DNA of 32,692 nucleotides from Chryseobacterium sp. (GCF_022712095.1 NZ_JALAHD010000264.1:1-32692), one strand, 5' to 3'; positions 1 to 10,235 are shown, counted from the stretch's first letter. Notes: generated by a model from the sequence alone, not told the origin. Numbers and translations: made by a program.

Positions 1-11
1 ATTTAAACAAA

Positions 12-1070
12 GTGAACAATACCATGAAGGATGTAAAAATAGCATTTAGAAAACCCATATTTCCAGTTTCAGAAGCATTACAACAATATTTGGAAAAATA
101 TAACAGAACTACCAAGATTAAGTTTCTGTATGAAGACCTCTTAAGGTTTAGTGACAGTGTAAGTATTCTGGATAAAGACGGAAAAGATACTTTATGGCTT
201 GGGGTGCTGTATTCTGAATATGAGTTTAAAGAAATAGAGGCTAACTTAAATAAGATTTATACCCTCCTTCATTCTGATGGAGATATTGCTACTTTACCTT
301 ATCTGAAAGTAGATACCATTGACTTTTGTACTTTCGGCAATTCTAAACCTTTTCGAATTCGGGTGAGAAATATCCTTAATGATAATTATACGTATTTTTA
401 TATTAAACAGGCGGATGCTTCCCGAATATTCGGGCTTGAACTTGAAGACTTGCTTTCTCCCAACCGAATAAACTTTCTGGTCTACAAAAACACTTTGATT
501 GAAGAGCACATTCTGGGAATTCCCGGAGATGTTTTTATTCAGAAGTATTTATTCAACTGTACGGAATTGGAAAAGGCACAAATTTCAAAGGAGTTTGTAA
601 AATTCAATGAGCGTTGTCTTATTGGACTCCTTGGTGACATGCGCTCTTATAATTATGTTGTGATTCCCATACACGATTTCGACCAGATTATTTACAGAAT
701 CCGACCCATTGATTTTGATCAACAAACATATGAGGGGAATTTGAAAGTTTATCTTCCTCAGTATTTCAAAGAAAACAACCAAATGGTAAATATGGTATTG
801 GAGAAGCTGAAACCCAGCTCTATAGAACAATACCGTAAGGAAGTACGTTCTCAAATTGTAAAAAGAGTCACCAGCAGCCAAACCAAATTCGATGAACTTA
901 TTTCTATTATGAAGCAAGATAATACTGCACCGGAAGCCAATGTCATAGAACTAAGGACATCTCTACAAAAACTTACCTATGATGTTAATTTCAAGTATTG
1001 CAAAACCATGGGAGATATCATAGAAACCGGAATAAAATTTATTCTCCGTAATTATAAGAAAGAATATTAA
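12..1070 (+). CDS. Uncharacterised protein with a possible divergent kinase-like catalytic motif
   Basis: 352-aa ORF. The listed start is GTG at 12; there is an ATG at 24, and the frame is open to the window edge, so the true start may lie outside. Motif GDMRSYNYVV...RPIDFDQ resembles an APH/protein-kinase-like catalytic loop plus DFx. Confidence 0.7.
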   Translation: MNNTMKDVKIAFRKPIFPVSEALQQYLEKYNRTTKIKFLYEDLLRFSDSVSILDKDGKDTLWLGVLYSEYEFKEIEANLNKIYTLLHSDGDIATLPYLKVDTIDFCTFGNSKPFRIRVRNILNDNYTYFYIKQADASRIFGLELEDLLSPNRINFLVYKNTLIEEHILGIPGDVFIQKYLFNCTELEKAQISKEFVKFNERCLIGLLGDMRSYNYVVIPIHDFDQIIYRIRPIDFDQQTYEGNLKVYLPQYFKENNQMVNMVLEKLKPSSIEQYRKEVRSQIVKRVTSSQTKFDELISIMKQDNTAPEANVIELRTSLQKLTYDVNFKYCKTMGDIIETGIKFILRNYKKEY

Positions 1071-1074
1071 AAAA

Positions 1075-1108
1075 AAGAATCTGCCTCGATACGAAGCGGA
1101 TTCTTTTT
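1075..1108. terminator. Bidirectional intrinsic terminator between convergent genes
   Basis: AAGAATCTGCCTCGATACGAAGCGGATTCTT hairpin with A-tract upstream and T-tract downstream. Confidence 0.75.
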
Positions 1109-1131
1109 TTTCTAACAATTCTCGGGTAAAA

Positions 1132-3231
1132 TTACCAAATTTTTATTCTATTCTCAGGAGCCTTATACATTTTATCTCCAGGTTTGATATCAAATGCTTT
1201 AATAAAAGCATCCTGATTTACCAATGGTCCAAATGCTCGGAAATATCCGGGAGAGTGCGGATCAGTTTTTACCTGATTGATCATGTACTGATCGGTAGAT
1301 TTGGTTCTCCAAACCGTTGCCCAGCTCATAAAGAATCTCTGATCCTGAGTAAATCCGCTTATCAATCCCGGATCTCCATGATCTTTAAGATACATTTGCA
1401 ATGCATCATAAGCTACTGCTACTCCACCTAGATCTCCGATATTTTCACCACTGGTAAATTTACCGTTTACAAAACTTCCTTTTACGGGTTCATATGCATT
1501 ATATTGTGCTGCCAACTGAGCTACTTTTGCATCAAAGTTCTTACGGTCTTCATCTGTCCACCAGTTATTAAGATTTCCGTCTCCGTCAAATCTTGATCCG
1601 CTGTCGTCAAATCCGTGAGAAATTTCATGACCGATTACGGCTCCAATTCCTCCGAAGTTTACAGCAGCATCTGCTTTAGGGTTATAGAAAGGGGGCTGTA
1701 AAATAGCTGCCGGGAAAACAATCTCATTATTGGATCCGCTGTAATAAGCATTTACTGTTTGCGGAGTCATTCCCCATTCTGTTTTATCAACCGGTTTTCC
1801 TACTTTGTCTAAACTTTTCTGGTATTGCCATGCAGATACATTCTGCAGGTTTGAATATAGGGTTGCTCCCTGAGATGGGGACTCCACTTTTAGTTTAGAA
1901 TAATCCTTCCATTTATCCGGATAGGCAATTTTCACTGTGAATTTGGATAATTTTTCCTGAGCTTTCACTTTAGTGGCCGGAGACATCCAATCCATATCAT
2001 TGATATGTGTTTTGAAAGACTTCAACAGATAGTCGATATAAGTCTCCATCTGATTTTTAGATTCCGGTGTGAAATATTTTTCAACATATAATTTTCCGAA
2101 TGCTTCTCCAAGAACACCATTAACAAGGGATAATCCTCTTTTATCCATGCTTCGTTGTTCTTTTTGGCCCTGCAGATATTTGGAATAGAAATCAAAACGA
2201 ATCTGATCCAATCTTTCATCAAGGTTACTGGCATTTCCGTTAATCAAATGATATTTTAAATAATCTTTTAATAAGGGAAGATTGTTTTGAGTTAAGAACT
2301 TATCCATATTCTGGTAATATTTCAGTTCCCCAACAATCACTTTATCAGTGTTAACTCCTGCTTCTTTAAGATATTTAGCTAAATCTATATTTTTTACCAA
2401 TCCTGATAATTCGGATACATTTTTAGGATTGTATCTAAGGTTAGCATCACGGTTTTGCTCCAGAGTTAATAAGTAATTTGCCAACTGTTTTTCAAATGCT
2501 ACAACATTTTTAGACGCCTGAGCTGAATTTTTATATCCTAAAACGTTAAAAAGTTTACCCACATATACTGTATATTCTTCCAAAGTTTTAGTATTAGCGT
2601 CATTTACTTTCTGGTAATAGTCTCTTCCTAATCCCAAATCAGGACCGCCAAGATACACGGCATTCATTTTGGAGTTTTTCATATCTGCTCCTACTCTCCA
2701 TCCATAAAAGGAGTTATCTCCTAATCTGGTCGCTTCCAAAAGGTATTTCTGTAAGTCGTTAAGATTTTTGATCGCATCAATTTTAGCTAAGTCAGCTTTA
2801 ATGGGAGTAATTCCATCAGCATTTCTTTTGCTAACATCCATAAAAGATGCATACAGATTCTGAATCTTCTGTCCTTCGGAACCTTCTGTATATTTTTCAG
2901 ATAAAATTTTATTCAGGATATCCAGAGAAGCATCATCCACATTTTCTCTCAATGCATTGAAAGATCCCCAGCTAGCTTTATCAGATGGAATCTGAGTTGT
3001 TTTCACCCAATTTCCGTTTACATAGCTAAAAAAATCATCCTGTGGACGAACACTTTTATCCATATAGGATAAATTGATTCCCTCTTCTTTAACTTCTTCT
3101 TTAGACTGTGCAGTTGTTGTAACAGTTGTTTCATTTTTAGTAGTTGCTTCTGCTGTTTTTTTTGTAATACCACACGAATTCAAAAATACAATACCTGAAA
3201 GGGCAAGTATTCCAATGTTTAGCTTTTTCAT
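1132..3231 (-). CDS. M13 family metallopeptidase (neprilysin/PepO-like), predicted lipoprotein
   Basis: HEISH zinc motif (VIGHEISHGFDDSG), ENIGDLGG, C-terminal NRIKIW; N-terminus MKKLNIGILALSGIVFLNSC fits a lipobox. Confidence 0.95.
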   Translation of the reverse strand: MKKLNIGILALSGIVFLNSCGITKKTAEATTKNETTVTTTAQSKEEVKEEGINLSYMDKSVRPQDDFFSYVNGNWVKTTQIPSDKASWGSFNALRENVDDASLDILNKILSEKYTEGSEGQKIQNLYASFMDVSKRNADGITPIKADLAKIDAIKNLNDLQKYLLEATRLGDNSFYGWRVGADMKNSKMNAVYLGGPDLGLGRDYYQKVNDANTKTLEEYTVYVGKLFNVLGYKNSAQASKNVVAFEKQLANYLLTLEQNRDANLRYNPKNVSELSGLVKNIDLAKYLKEAGVNTDKVIVGELKYYQNMDKFLTQNNLPLLKDYLKYHLINGNASNLDERLDQIRFDFYSKYLQGQKEQRSMDKRGLSLVNGVLGEAFGKLYVEKYFTPESKNQMETYIDYLLKSFKTHINDMDWMSPATKVKAQEKLSKFTVKIAYPDKWKDYSKLKVESPSQGATLYSNLQNVSAWQYQKSLDKVGKPVDKTEWGMTPQTVNAYYSGSNNEIVFPAAILQPPFYNPKADAAVNFGGIGAVIGHEISHGFDDSGSRFDGDGNLNNWWTDEDRKNFDAKVAQLAAQYNAYEPVKGSFVNGKFTSGENIGDLGGVAVAYDALQMYLKDHGDPGLISGFTQDQRFFMSWATVWRTKSTDQYMINQVKTDPHSPGYFRAFGPLVNQDAFIKAFDIKPGDKMYKAPENRIKIW

Positions 3232-3324
3232 TAAGAGATAATTTTGATTTTACACAAACTTATCAAATATACAAATTTATGCCTAACACTTGTTCAATTT
3301 TATTAAAGTATCATTTACAAATAA

Positions 3325-3350
3325 AAAATCACCCGATTGTGGGTGATTTT
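3325..3350 (-). terminator. Intrinsic terminator downstream of the second M13 gene
   Basis: AAAATCACCC-GATTGT-GGGTGATTTT perfect 10-bp stem with A/T tracts. Confidence 0.75.
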
Positions 3351-3362
3351 TTTTTATTATTC

Positions 3363-5420
3363 TTACCAGATTTTAATTCTTTCTTCCGGTTTCTTATATA
3401 ATTTATCTCCTGATTTCACATCAAATGCTTTGTAAAATGCATCAACGTTGATCAAAGGGGCAAAACTTCTGAAATATCCCGGAGAGTGCGGGTCTGTTTT
3501 CACCTGGTTTACCATATATTTTTCACTGGATAATGTTCTCCAGACAGTTGCCCAGCTTAGGAAAAATCTCTGATCCTGTGTAAAGCCACTGATCAGTCCA
3601 GGGTTTCCTTTATCTTTTAAATACATTTGTAAAGCATCGTAAGCTATATTTACACCTCCAAGGTCAGCAATATTCTCCCCGTTAGTAAAGGTTCCGTTTA
3701 CAAATACTCCTTTTACAGGCTCGTATTTATCATATTGAGCAGCAAGTGCTTTAGTTGCTTTTTCAAAATTGGCTTTATCTTCAGGCGTCCACCAGTCGAC
3801 CAGGTTACCGTCAGCATCAAACTGTGCTCCGGAATCATCAAATCCATGGCTCATTTCGTGTCCGATTACGGCTCCTATTCCTCCGAAGTTTACCGCAGCA
3901 TCCGCCTTTGGATTAAAGAAAGGAGGCTGAAGGATAGCTGCTGGGAATACAATCTCATTGTTTACAGGATTGTAGTAAGCATTTACCGTTTGCGGTGTCA
4001 TTCCCCATTCTGATTTGTCTACCGGTTTACCAATTTTGTCCAGATCTTTCTGATACTGCCATTCCGTAATATTCTGTAGGTTTTTATACAATGTTCCTCC
4101 TTTGGACTCAGGAATGATTGTCAATTTAGAATAATCTTTCCATTTATCCGGATAAGCTACTTTTACTGTAAACTTATTAAGCTTATTTAATGCTTTATCT
4201 TTGGTTACAGAAGACATCCACGTTAAACCGTTAATATGCTGTGCAAAGCTTTTCTTTAAGTAATCGATTAACTCTACCATCTGAGCTTTAGCTTCAGCAG
4301 GGAAATATTTTTCAACATATAATTTTCCGAAAGCTTCTCCCAAAGATCCGTTGATCAGCTCATATCCTCTTTTATTAAGAGCTCTCTGTTCCTGCTGACC
4401 TCTCAGGTATTTACCATAGAAAGCAAATCTCATATCTCCTAATTTTTCACTTAGGTAAGAAGCACTTCCGTTGATCATATGAAATTTCAGATAATCTTTG
4501 ATAACAGGCAGGTTCTGAGCACTCACCAATTTATCAAAATTTTTATAATAGTTGATTTCTCCTACAATTACCTTATCTGTATTTACTCCTACTTTTTTAA
4601 GATAAGCAGGAAGGTCCACATTCTTTACCAAAGCAGAAAGCTGAGACATTGTCTGCGGATTATACTGAAGGGTAGCATCACGGATCTGCTCGTTAGTCAG
4701 ATATGTATTAGCAATGCTTTTTTCATAATTAACGATATTTTTAGCTGCATCATCCGCATTTTTATATCCTAATTCTTTTAGCATGGAAGCTACATACTTC
4801 TGGTATTCAGCCAGAGTTTCGGTATTTTTATCATTTACTTTCTGATAATAATCCCTTCCAAGTCCTAAAGAAGCATCTCCCAGATAAACCGCATTCATTT
4901 TGGAATCTTTAAGATCCGCATCTATTCCCCAACCATAGAAGGTATTTTCTCCGTCCTTCGTTACTGAAACAAGGTAAGCCTGCAAATCATTAAGGTTTTT
5001 GATCGCATCAATTTTACTGATGTTTTCCTGAATAGGTTTGATACCGTCTGCATTTCTTTTCTGCATGTTCATATAAGTAGCATACAGATCCTGAATTTTT
5101 TTACCTTCACTTCCATCAGCAAATTTGTCTTTAAGAAGAGAGTTCAATATCGTCATGGAATTATTATCAGTGTCTTCGGCAAGTTTGTTAAAACTTCCCC
5201 ATGTAGGTTTATCAGATGGAATTTTAGCGGTTTTCATCCAGGTTCCATTCACAAAATTATAAAAATCATCCTGTGGACGAACTGATTTATCCATCAAGCT
5301 GATGTCTAAGCCTTTATCTGTTGTATTCACGACTGTTTTAGTTGAAGTTGCCTGAGCATTCACAATATTTTGTGAACAAACTCCTGCTAATAAAAATAAA
5401 GAAAATGTCAATTTTTTCAT
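3363..5420 (-). CDS. M13 family metallopeptidase (neprilysin/PepO-like), secreted paralog of the preceding gene
   Basis: HEMSH zinc motif, ENIADLGG, very similar to the 1132..3231 product along its length; signal peptide MKKLTFSLFLLAGVCSQNIVNAQ lacks the same lipobox. Confidence 0.95.
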   Translation of the reverse strand: MKKLTFSLFLLAGVCSQNIVNAQATSTKTVVNTTDKGLDISLMDKSVRPQDDFYNFVNGTWMKTAKIPSDKPTWGSFNKLAEDTDNNSMTILNSLLKDKFADGSEGKKIQDLYATYMNMQKRNADGIKPIQENISKIDAIKNLNDLQAYLVSVTKDGENTFYGWGIDADLKDSKMNAVYLGDASLGLGRDYYQKVNDKNTETLAEYQKYVASMLKELGYKNADDAAKNIVNYEKSIANTYLTNEQIRDATLQYNPQTMSQLSALVKNVDLPAYLKKVGVNTDKVIVGEINYYKNFDKLVSAQNLPVIKDYLKFHMINGSASYLSEKLGDMRFAFYGKYLRGQQEQRALNKRGYELINGSLGEAFGKLYVEKYFPAEAKAQMVELIDYLKKSFAQHINGLTWMSSVTKDKALNKLNKFTVKVAYPDKWKDYSKLTIIPESKGGTLYKNLQNITEWQYQKDLDKIGKPVDKSEWGMTPQTVNAYYNPVNNEIVFPAAILQPPFFNPKADAAVNFGGIGAVIGHEMSHGFDDSGAQFDADGNLVDWWTPEDKANFEKATKALAAQYDKYEPVKGVFVNGTFTNGENIADLGGVNIAYDALQMYLKDKGNPGLISGFTQDQRFFLSWATVWRTLSSEKYMVNQVKTDPHSPGYFRSFAPLINVDAFYKAFDVKSGDKLYKKPEERIKIW

Positions 5421-5493
5421 TGTAATAACAATTTATACAATATGTATATTTTTTTTCCGATTCGTTACTTTCCAATATAAATTTTATTACCCT

Positions 5494-8400
5494 TTATGTA
5501 GTCGCCACTTCTTTTACATTTCCTGTTCTTTTCAAAAACCCCCAAGACTGCATTTCACCTTTCAAAGCTTTTCTGAGGCTTCTAAAAAGGACAATATACA
5601 TCAGCCACCTGTATCCGAATCTCTGTGGAATTATATACAGCAAATCTGTAAGCTTTTCTCTTTGCATAATAAAAGCGACCAATGCCAGGGAAGCATCTAC
5701 CAGTAAAAAAATCAGATAATAACTAAGTATCTTTTCCCCGTTCCCGGACAATATTCCAAAGAACATAATGATATCTGCAAAAGGAGAAAAAAATGGAATA
5801 ATATATTGGAACAATAAAATATTTGGCATTGCCCAAAGTCCTAATCCTTTATATTCAGGATTGAGAAATGTCTGCTTTTGTTTCCAGAACATCTGCATAA
5901 TTCCATAAGTCCAACGAAAACGTTGTTTTAAAAACTGATTAACCGTTTCCGGAACTTCTGTTATAGCTACGGCTCTGTTTTCATTAGCTACCGTGTAACC
6001 TTCTTTTAAAATCTTAACGGTAAGATCACAATCTTCTGCCAGAGTATCTGATGAATACCCTCCCACTTTATCAATTACAGATCGCTTAAATGCTCCTATA
6101 GCTCCTGGAATCACTGTGATCGCATTGATATGGGCATAGGCCAGACGATCAAAATTCTGACTGGTTGTATATTCAATGGACTGCCATCTTGTAAGCCAGT
6201 TCACTTTATTTCCTACTTTCACATTTCCGGCTACTGCCGCGACCTTCTCTTCAGGATCTGCATTCAGAAATCTTGCGATAAGGTATTCTACAGCATTATG
6301 TTGCAGTTTAGTATCTGCATCAATACAAACCACATATTCGGCATCAGTATTGGCAATTCCAAAATTCAAAGCAGAAGCCTTACCTCCATTGGATTTGGTA
6401 AATATTTTCAGTTCGGGATGATGAGAAAACTCTGCCTGAACTTTTTCATAAGTGGAATCTTTACTTCCATCATCCACCATAATGATATTATAGTTTGGAT
6501 AAGATTGTTTTAACAGGTTATGCAGAGAAGAAACTATATTGACTTCTTCATTATAGGCAGGAACAATAATTGAAACTTTTGGATAAGACTCCAATTCAGG
6601 GAGCCTGTCTAGTTTTTTTTCTTTTTTTCGTTCTTTTACAGCCCAATATGCCATTAAGATCAATCTTATGATACCTAATACGATAAATAATGCAAAAAGC
6701 GCCACCATAAAATGGCTTATGGCATAGATTACTGTAGCCAAAACCAAATTGAGCTGCATTACATAATAAGCTTTTGTTTTAGGTACTCCCGGCATAAGCT
6801 CACTTTTGTTCTTGTGTAAAATAGTGGCAAGATTGGTAAAATGATAGCCTTGCTTTTGTAATGCAGGAATGAGTACCTTAAGTGCTTTTATCGTCTCTGC
6901 TCTGGTTTCTCCACCCGCATCATGCAGAAGGATAATATTTCCACGTTCCTGTTTTATTCCCGCCATTACTCTTTTTACAATTTCATCAGCTTTAATCCCA
7001 GGCTGCCAGTCTTCAGGATCTATATTTTCTCCTATATCCAGATAGTTTTGTTTTCTTGCCAAAGCCACAGGAATAATCTCTTCGGGAGTTGTCGGTTCTG
7101 AATCCGCATTATAAGGTGCCCTGAATAAAATAGTACTATGGCCTGTGATACATTCTATCAGAAGACGGGTAAGTTTAAGCTCCAGCAATGCTCTTTGAGG
7201 ACTTACTTTTGCTACATTTTCATGAGTAAAAGTATGGTTTCCGATTTCATGACCTTCTCTATAAATTCTTTTTACCAGAGGAAGATTCTTTTCTGCATTT
7301 AATCCTACTAAAAAGAAAGCAGCCGGAACATGATATTTTGACAGTATATCTAAAACCTGTGGAGTATATGTTTCATCCGGGCCATCATCAAAAGTTAGTA
7401 CCAATTCTTTTTGAGGAGCCCTTCCATATTTTTTAACTTCATATGAACTGGGATAAGCTATATAATTCTCGTTGGTAATAATTTTCTCTTTAGGATCAAT
7501 TTCGAGAGCAATTTTACCATCATGTGGTGTATTCAATACATCTAAGACTTCACCATCTCCAATATAATCCACCATCGTTTGACCTTTCACATTTTCCAAA
7601 CTTTTTAGGTTAAGTTTTGAAAGGCCATTAAAAGTGAGATCTCTATCATAAAAATTCCAGATTCTGCTATCCTCACTTCCTAATCTCCAAATAGCTGTTC
7701 CCGCCAACGGATATTCCGAAGAAAAACGCATTGTATTAAAAATAGAAGCTGCATCATTGAAAAATACGGTATGTACATTCCTATTAGAATCTGTGTAAGA
7801 ATAATTCAGATTAAAAGTATTATCATCAAAATTAATATGGGCTTGACTTGCATTAGCCTTTGTAATAGCCTCCATATAGGTAACGGAAGTATTATCGTCT
7901 GTATTCGTACTCCAGTCATATCCGTAAGCTCCCAACCCTAAGATCACTTTATTGGGTGTTGTTTTCTTAAGAAGATTATCTGTCTGCGCTTCTATCCACT
8001 TCTGAGAAGACAAAGGACCTGCATCACTGCCAGCAGAATATTCATCATACGCCATAAGCACAAAATAATCTACATAAGGATTAAGCTTCTGGATATTATA
8101 ATCCTCATTATCTGCCATAATATCCATAGTGACCAATAAATTATTCTCTTTAAAATTGGTCGACAATTCTTTCATGAAGTCTATGAGATATTCGTCTGAA
8201 TCCAGATTCATATCTTCAAAATCTATATTTATTCCTTTAAAATGAAACTTGATACATTGTTGAGTTATTTTTCGGATCAGCTGACTTCTTTTTTGAGGAT
8301 CTTTCAACACTTTTCCCAGTCCTTCTGAACGGAATTCCCGGTCATAATTATTACTTAAAATAGGCATAGCAGAAACCCCTGATCTCCTTATAACCTTATA

Positions 8401-8892
8401 ACCTTCCGGGTCCACATTTGTTTTTAGGTCTCCTGTTTTAGGATCAAGAAAAAACCATTCTGGAAAAACAAGATTAATATGTCTGATATTTCTTTTAAGA
8501 GACATTAGTGACTGGGGGTCCCATGCAACATAAAAAGCCGATCTTATACCTGCGGGATACTCTGCCCAGTTTCTGTTTTGATTTTTAAGCCGTTCTATTC
8601 TCGATTTCTCTATTTTAGAAAGATTGGTATGAATGGATTTCTCTGAAATAAAATTCCTGAATCCTTTATATTCCTTTGAAATTTTATTTTCCTGCAAATA
8701 AGGTTTACCGGCTGTGATTACAGCTTTATAATCTTCCTTAAAAGGAATTCCGGGGTTTCTGTTTAAAGCCATCATCAATCCGAGAGCCAGAAAAAGTAAT
8801 AACGCTATAAAAATAAAAATACGGCTACCCCATTTAACATTTCTCCAACGCTTTGTACTGTCGGTCTGAAATATCTGTTTTGAATTTTCCAC
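5494..8892 (-). CDS. Multidomain GH18-like glycosidase / polysaccharide deacetylase / family 2 glycosyltransferase fusion
   Basis: 1132 aa: GH18-like GINIDFEDM; NodB motifs LTFDDGPDE and HEIGNHTFTH; processive GT2 motifs VSIIVPAYNEE, VDDGS, CIDADT, AEDCDLT, QRFRW; multiple hydrophobic segments. Confidence 0.93.
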   Translation of the reverse strand: MENSKQIFQTDSTKRWRNVKWGSRIFIFIALLLFLALGLMMALNRNPGIPFKEDYKAVITAGKPYLQENKISKEYKGFRNFISEKSIHTNLSKIEKSRIERLKNQNRNWAEYPAGIRSAFYVAWDPQSLMSLKRNIRHINLVFPEWFFLDPKTGDLKTNVDPEGYKVIRRSGVSAMPILSNNYDREFRSEGLGKVLKDPQKRSQLIRKITQQCIKFHFKGINIDFEDMNLDSDEYLIDFMKELSTNFKENNLLVTMDIMADNEDYNIQKLNPYVDYFVLMAYDEYSAGSDAGPLSSQKWIEAQTDNLLKKTTPNKVILGLGAYGYDWSTNTDDNTSVTYMEAITKANASQAHINFDDNTFNLNYSYTDSNRNVHTVFFNDAASIFNTMRFSSEYPLAGTAIWRLGSEDSRIWNFYDRDLTFNGLSKLNLKSLENVKGQTMVDYIGDGEVLDVLNTPHDGKIALEIDPKEKIITNENYIAYPSSYEVKKYGRAPQKELVLTFDDGPDETYTPQVLDILSKYHVPAAFFLVGLNAEKNLPLVKRIYREGHEIGNHTFTHENVAKVSPQRALLELKLTRLLIECITGHSTILFRAPYNADSEPTTPEEIIPVALARKQNYLDIGENIDPEDWQPGIKADEIVKRVMAGIKQERGNIILLHDAGGETRAETIKALKVLIPALQKQGYHFTNLATILHKNKSELMPGVPKTKAYYVMQLNLVLATVIYAISHFMVALFALFIVLGIIRLILMAYWAVKERKKEKKLDRLPELESYPKVSIIVPAYNEEVNIVSSLHNLLKQSYPNYNIIMVDDGSKDSTYEKVQAEFSHHPELKIFTKSNGGKASALNFGIANTDAEYVVCIDADTKLQHNAVEYLIARFLNADPEEKVAAVAGNVKVGNKVNWLTRWQSIEYTTSQNFDRLAYAHINAITVIPGAIGAFKRSVIDKVGGYSSDTLAEDCDLTVKILKEGYTVANENRAVAITEVPETVNQFLKQRFRWTYGIMQMFWKQKQTFLNPEYKGLGLWAMPNILLFQYIIPFFSPFADIIMFFGILSGNGEKILSYYLIFLLVDASLALVAFIMQREKLTDLLYIIPQRFGYRWLMYIVLFRSLRKALKGEMQSWGFLKRTGNVKEVATT

Positions 8893-8984
8893 TATTGTGT
8901 TGTATTAGACTGAAATACGAGCTTCAAAAAGTGTGAAAAATTTATTCTTATTTTATTAAAAAAAAATTAAAAGTAAGCTGAAAA

Positions 8985-10235
8985 CTACCCATTTATAAGA
9001 GCACTCACTAAATCTTGTAATATCTTTTGAGAAACAAAATTCATAAAATCCAATCTTTCCATGTGAGGAAGGTAAAGCTTATAGGTTTTTTCTTTATCAT
9101 TAATTCTTATGGTATAAAATACAGTTCCTACATCTTTTCCATCTTCTCCTTTTCCAGGCCCTGCCACACCGGTTGTAGACAAAGAAATATTAGTATCAAA
9201 TAATTGCTGGCATCCTTTTGCCATTTCTCTTGCCACCTGCTCACTCACCACCGTATATTCATCAACTGTTGATTGGGAAACTTTTAAAATTTCAACTTTT
9301 TTCTCTGTCGCATAGGCTACAATTCCGCCCAGGAAATATTTAGAACTTCCCGTATTGGAAGTAATCATTTTAGCCAACTCTCCTCCTGTACAGCTTTCTG
9401 AGGTAGAAATCGTCAATCCTTTTTCTCCTAGCAACTCTCCTAATATTTTCTCTATTTTATCTTCTGTAGTCGCAATAATATGATCTCCCACCAAAGGAAA
9501 TAATTTATGGATTTCTTCTTCCAGCTGTCCCTGTAAAAAAGCTTCATCTCCTCCTGCAGCCGTAAGTCTTAATTTGACGCGGTTACCAATAGGCAGATAA
9601 GATAACTCTACATTTTCAGGTAAAGCCAATTCCCAGTCTTCAATAATATCAGCGAGAATACTTTCAGGAACTCCCACAACAGAAACAATTCTGGTGTGGA
9701 TATAACTAAGCTTGAATTTATCCTTCAGGTAAGGAATAATCTGATCTTTTATCAATGGTTTTACTTCATAAGGAACACCAGGAAGACTGAAGCATACTTT
9801 TCCCTTATACTCCATCATCATGCAGGGAGCAGTTCCATAATAATTTTGAAAAACTGTTGATTTAGAAGGTAAATAGGCCTGTTCCTTATTTCTTTCAAAT
9901 AATTGAGACCGGCCTCTTTTTTCAAGATAATTTTTAAGATGTTCCAAAGTCACTTCATCTAAAATAATTTCATCATGAAAAAACTCAGCAAAGGCCTTTT
10001 TGGTTTTATCATCTCTGGTAGGTCCGAGTCCTCCTGTCATAATAACAACTTCCCCCATTTCAAAAGCAGATTTCAATGTGCTTTTAATCGTTTCTACTTC
10101 ATCTGAAATAGTAAAGATCTGGGCTACTTTTATCCCTATATTTTTTAACTCGGTAGCAACAAAATTAGAATTGGTATCTACGGTATTTCCTGAAAGGATT
10201 TCATCTCCGATAGTGATAAGAACGGCTTTTTGCAT
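8985..10235 (-). CDS. cinA: CinA family nicotinamide-nucleotide amidohydrolase / competence-damage-inducible protein
   Basis: MQKAVLITIGDEILSGNTVDTNS N-terminus, MTGGLGPTRDD, and C-terminal TSESCTGGELA / STTGVAGPGKGEDGKDVGTV. Start trimmed from 10292 to the Met at 10235. Confidence 0.95.
   Translation of the reverse strand: MQKAVLITIGDEILSGNTVDTNSNFVATELKNIGIKVAQIFTISDEVETIKSTLKSAFEMGEVVIMTGGLGPTRDDKTKKAFAEFFHDEIILDEVTLEHLKNYLEKRGRSQLFERNKEQAYLPSKSTVFQNYYGTAPCMMMEYKGKVCFSLPGVPYEVKPLIKDQIIPYLKDKFKLSYIHTRIVSVVGVPESILADIIEDWELALPENVELSYLPIGNRVKLRLTAAGGDEAFLQGQLEEEIHKLFPLVGDHIIATTEDKIEKILGELLGEKGLTISTSESCTGGELAKMITSNTGSSKYFLGGIVAYATEKKVEILKVSQSTVDEYTVVSEQVAREMAKGCQQLFDTNISLSTTGVAGPGKGEDGKDVGTVFYTIRINDKEKTYKLYLPHMERLDFMNFVSQKILQDLVSALING

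Noticed and set aside
294-917. Minus-strand ORFs opposite the first CDS
   Set aside because: Low-complexity antisense translations, with the plus frame open across the whole region.
3254-3279. Three overlapping minus-strand TAnnTTTG-like boxes upstream of the first M13 gene
   Set aside because: AT-rich sequence gives such matches easily and none has a well-spaced -33 TTG.
3735-4772. Plus-strand ORFs of 92 and 97 aa inside the second M13 gene
   Set aside because: Antisense shadow ORFs of a strongly conserved peptidase.
6130-6513. Plus-strand ORFs of 127 and 81 aa inside the GH18-NodB-GT2 gene
   Set aside because: They are antisense to a clear coding frame and their translations show no recognisable domain.
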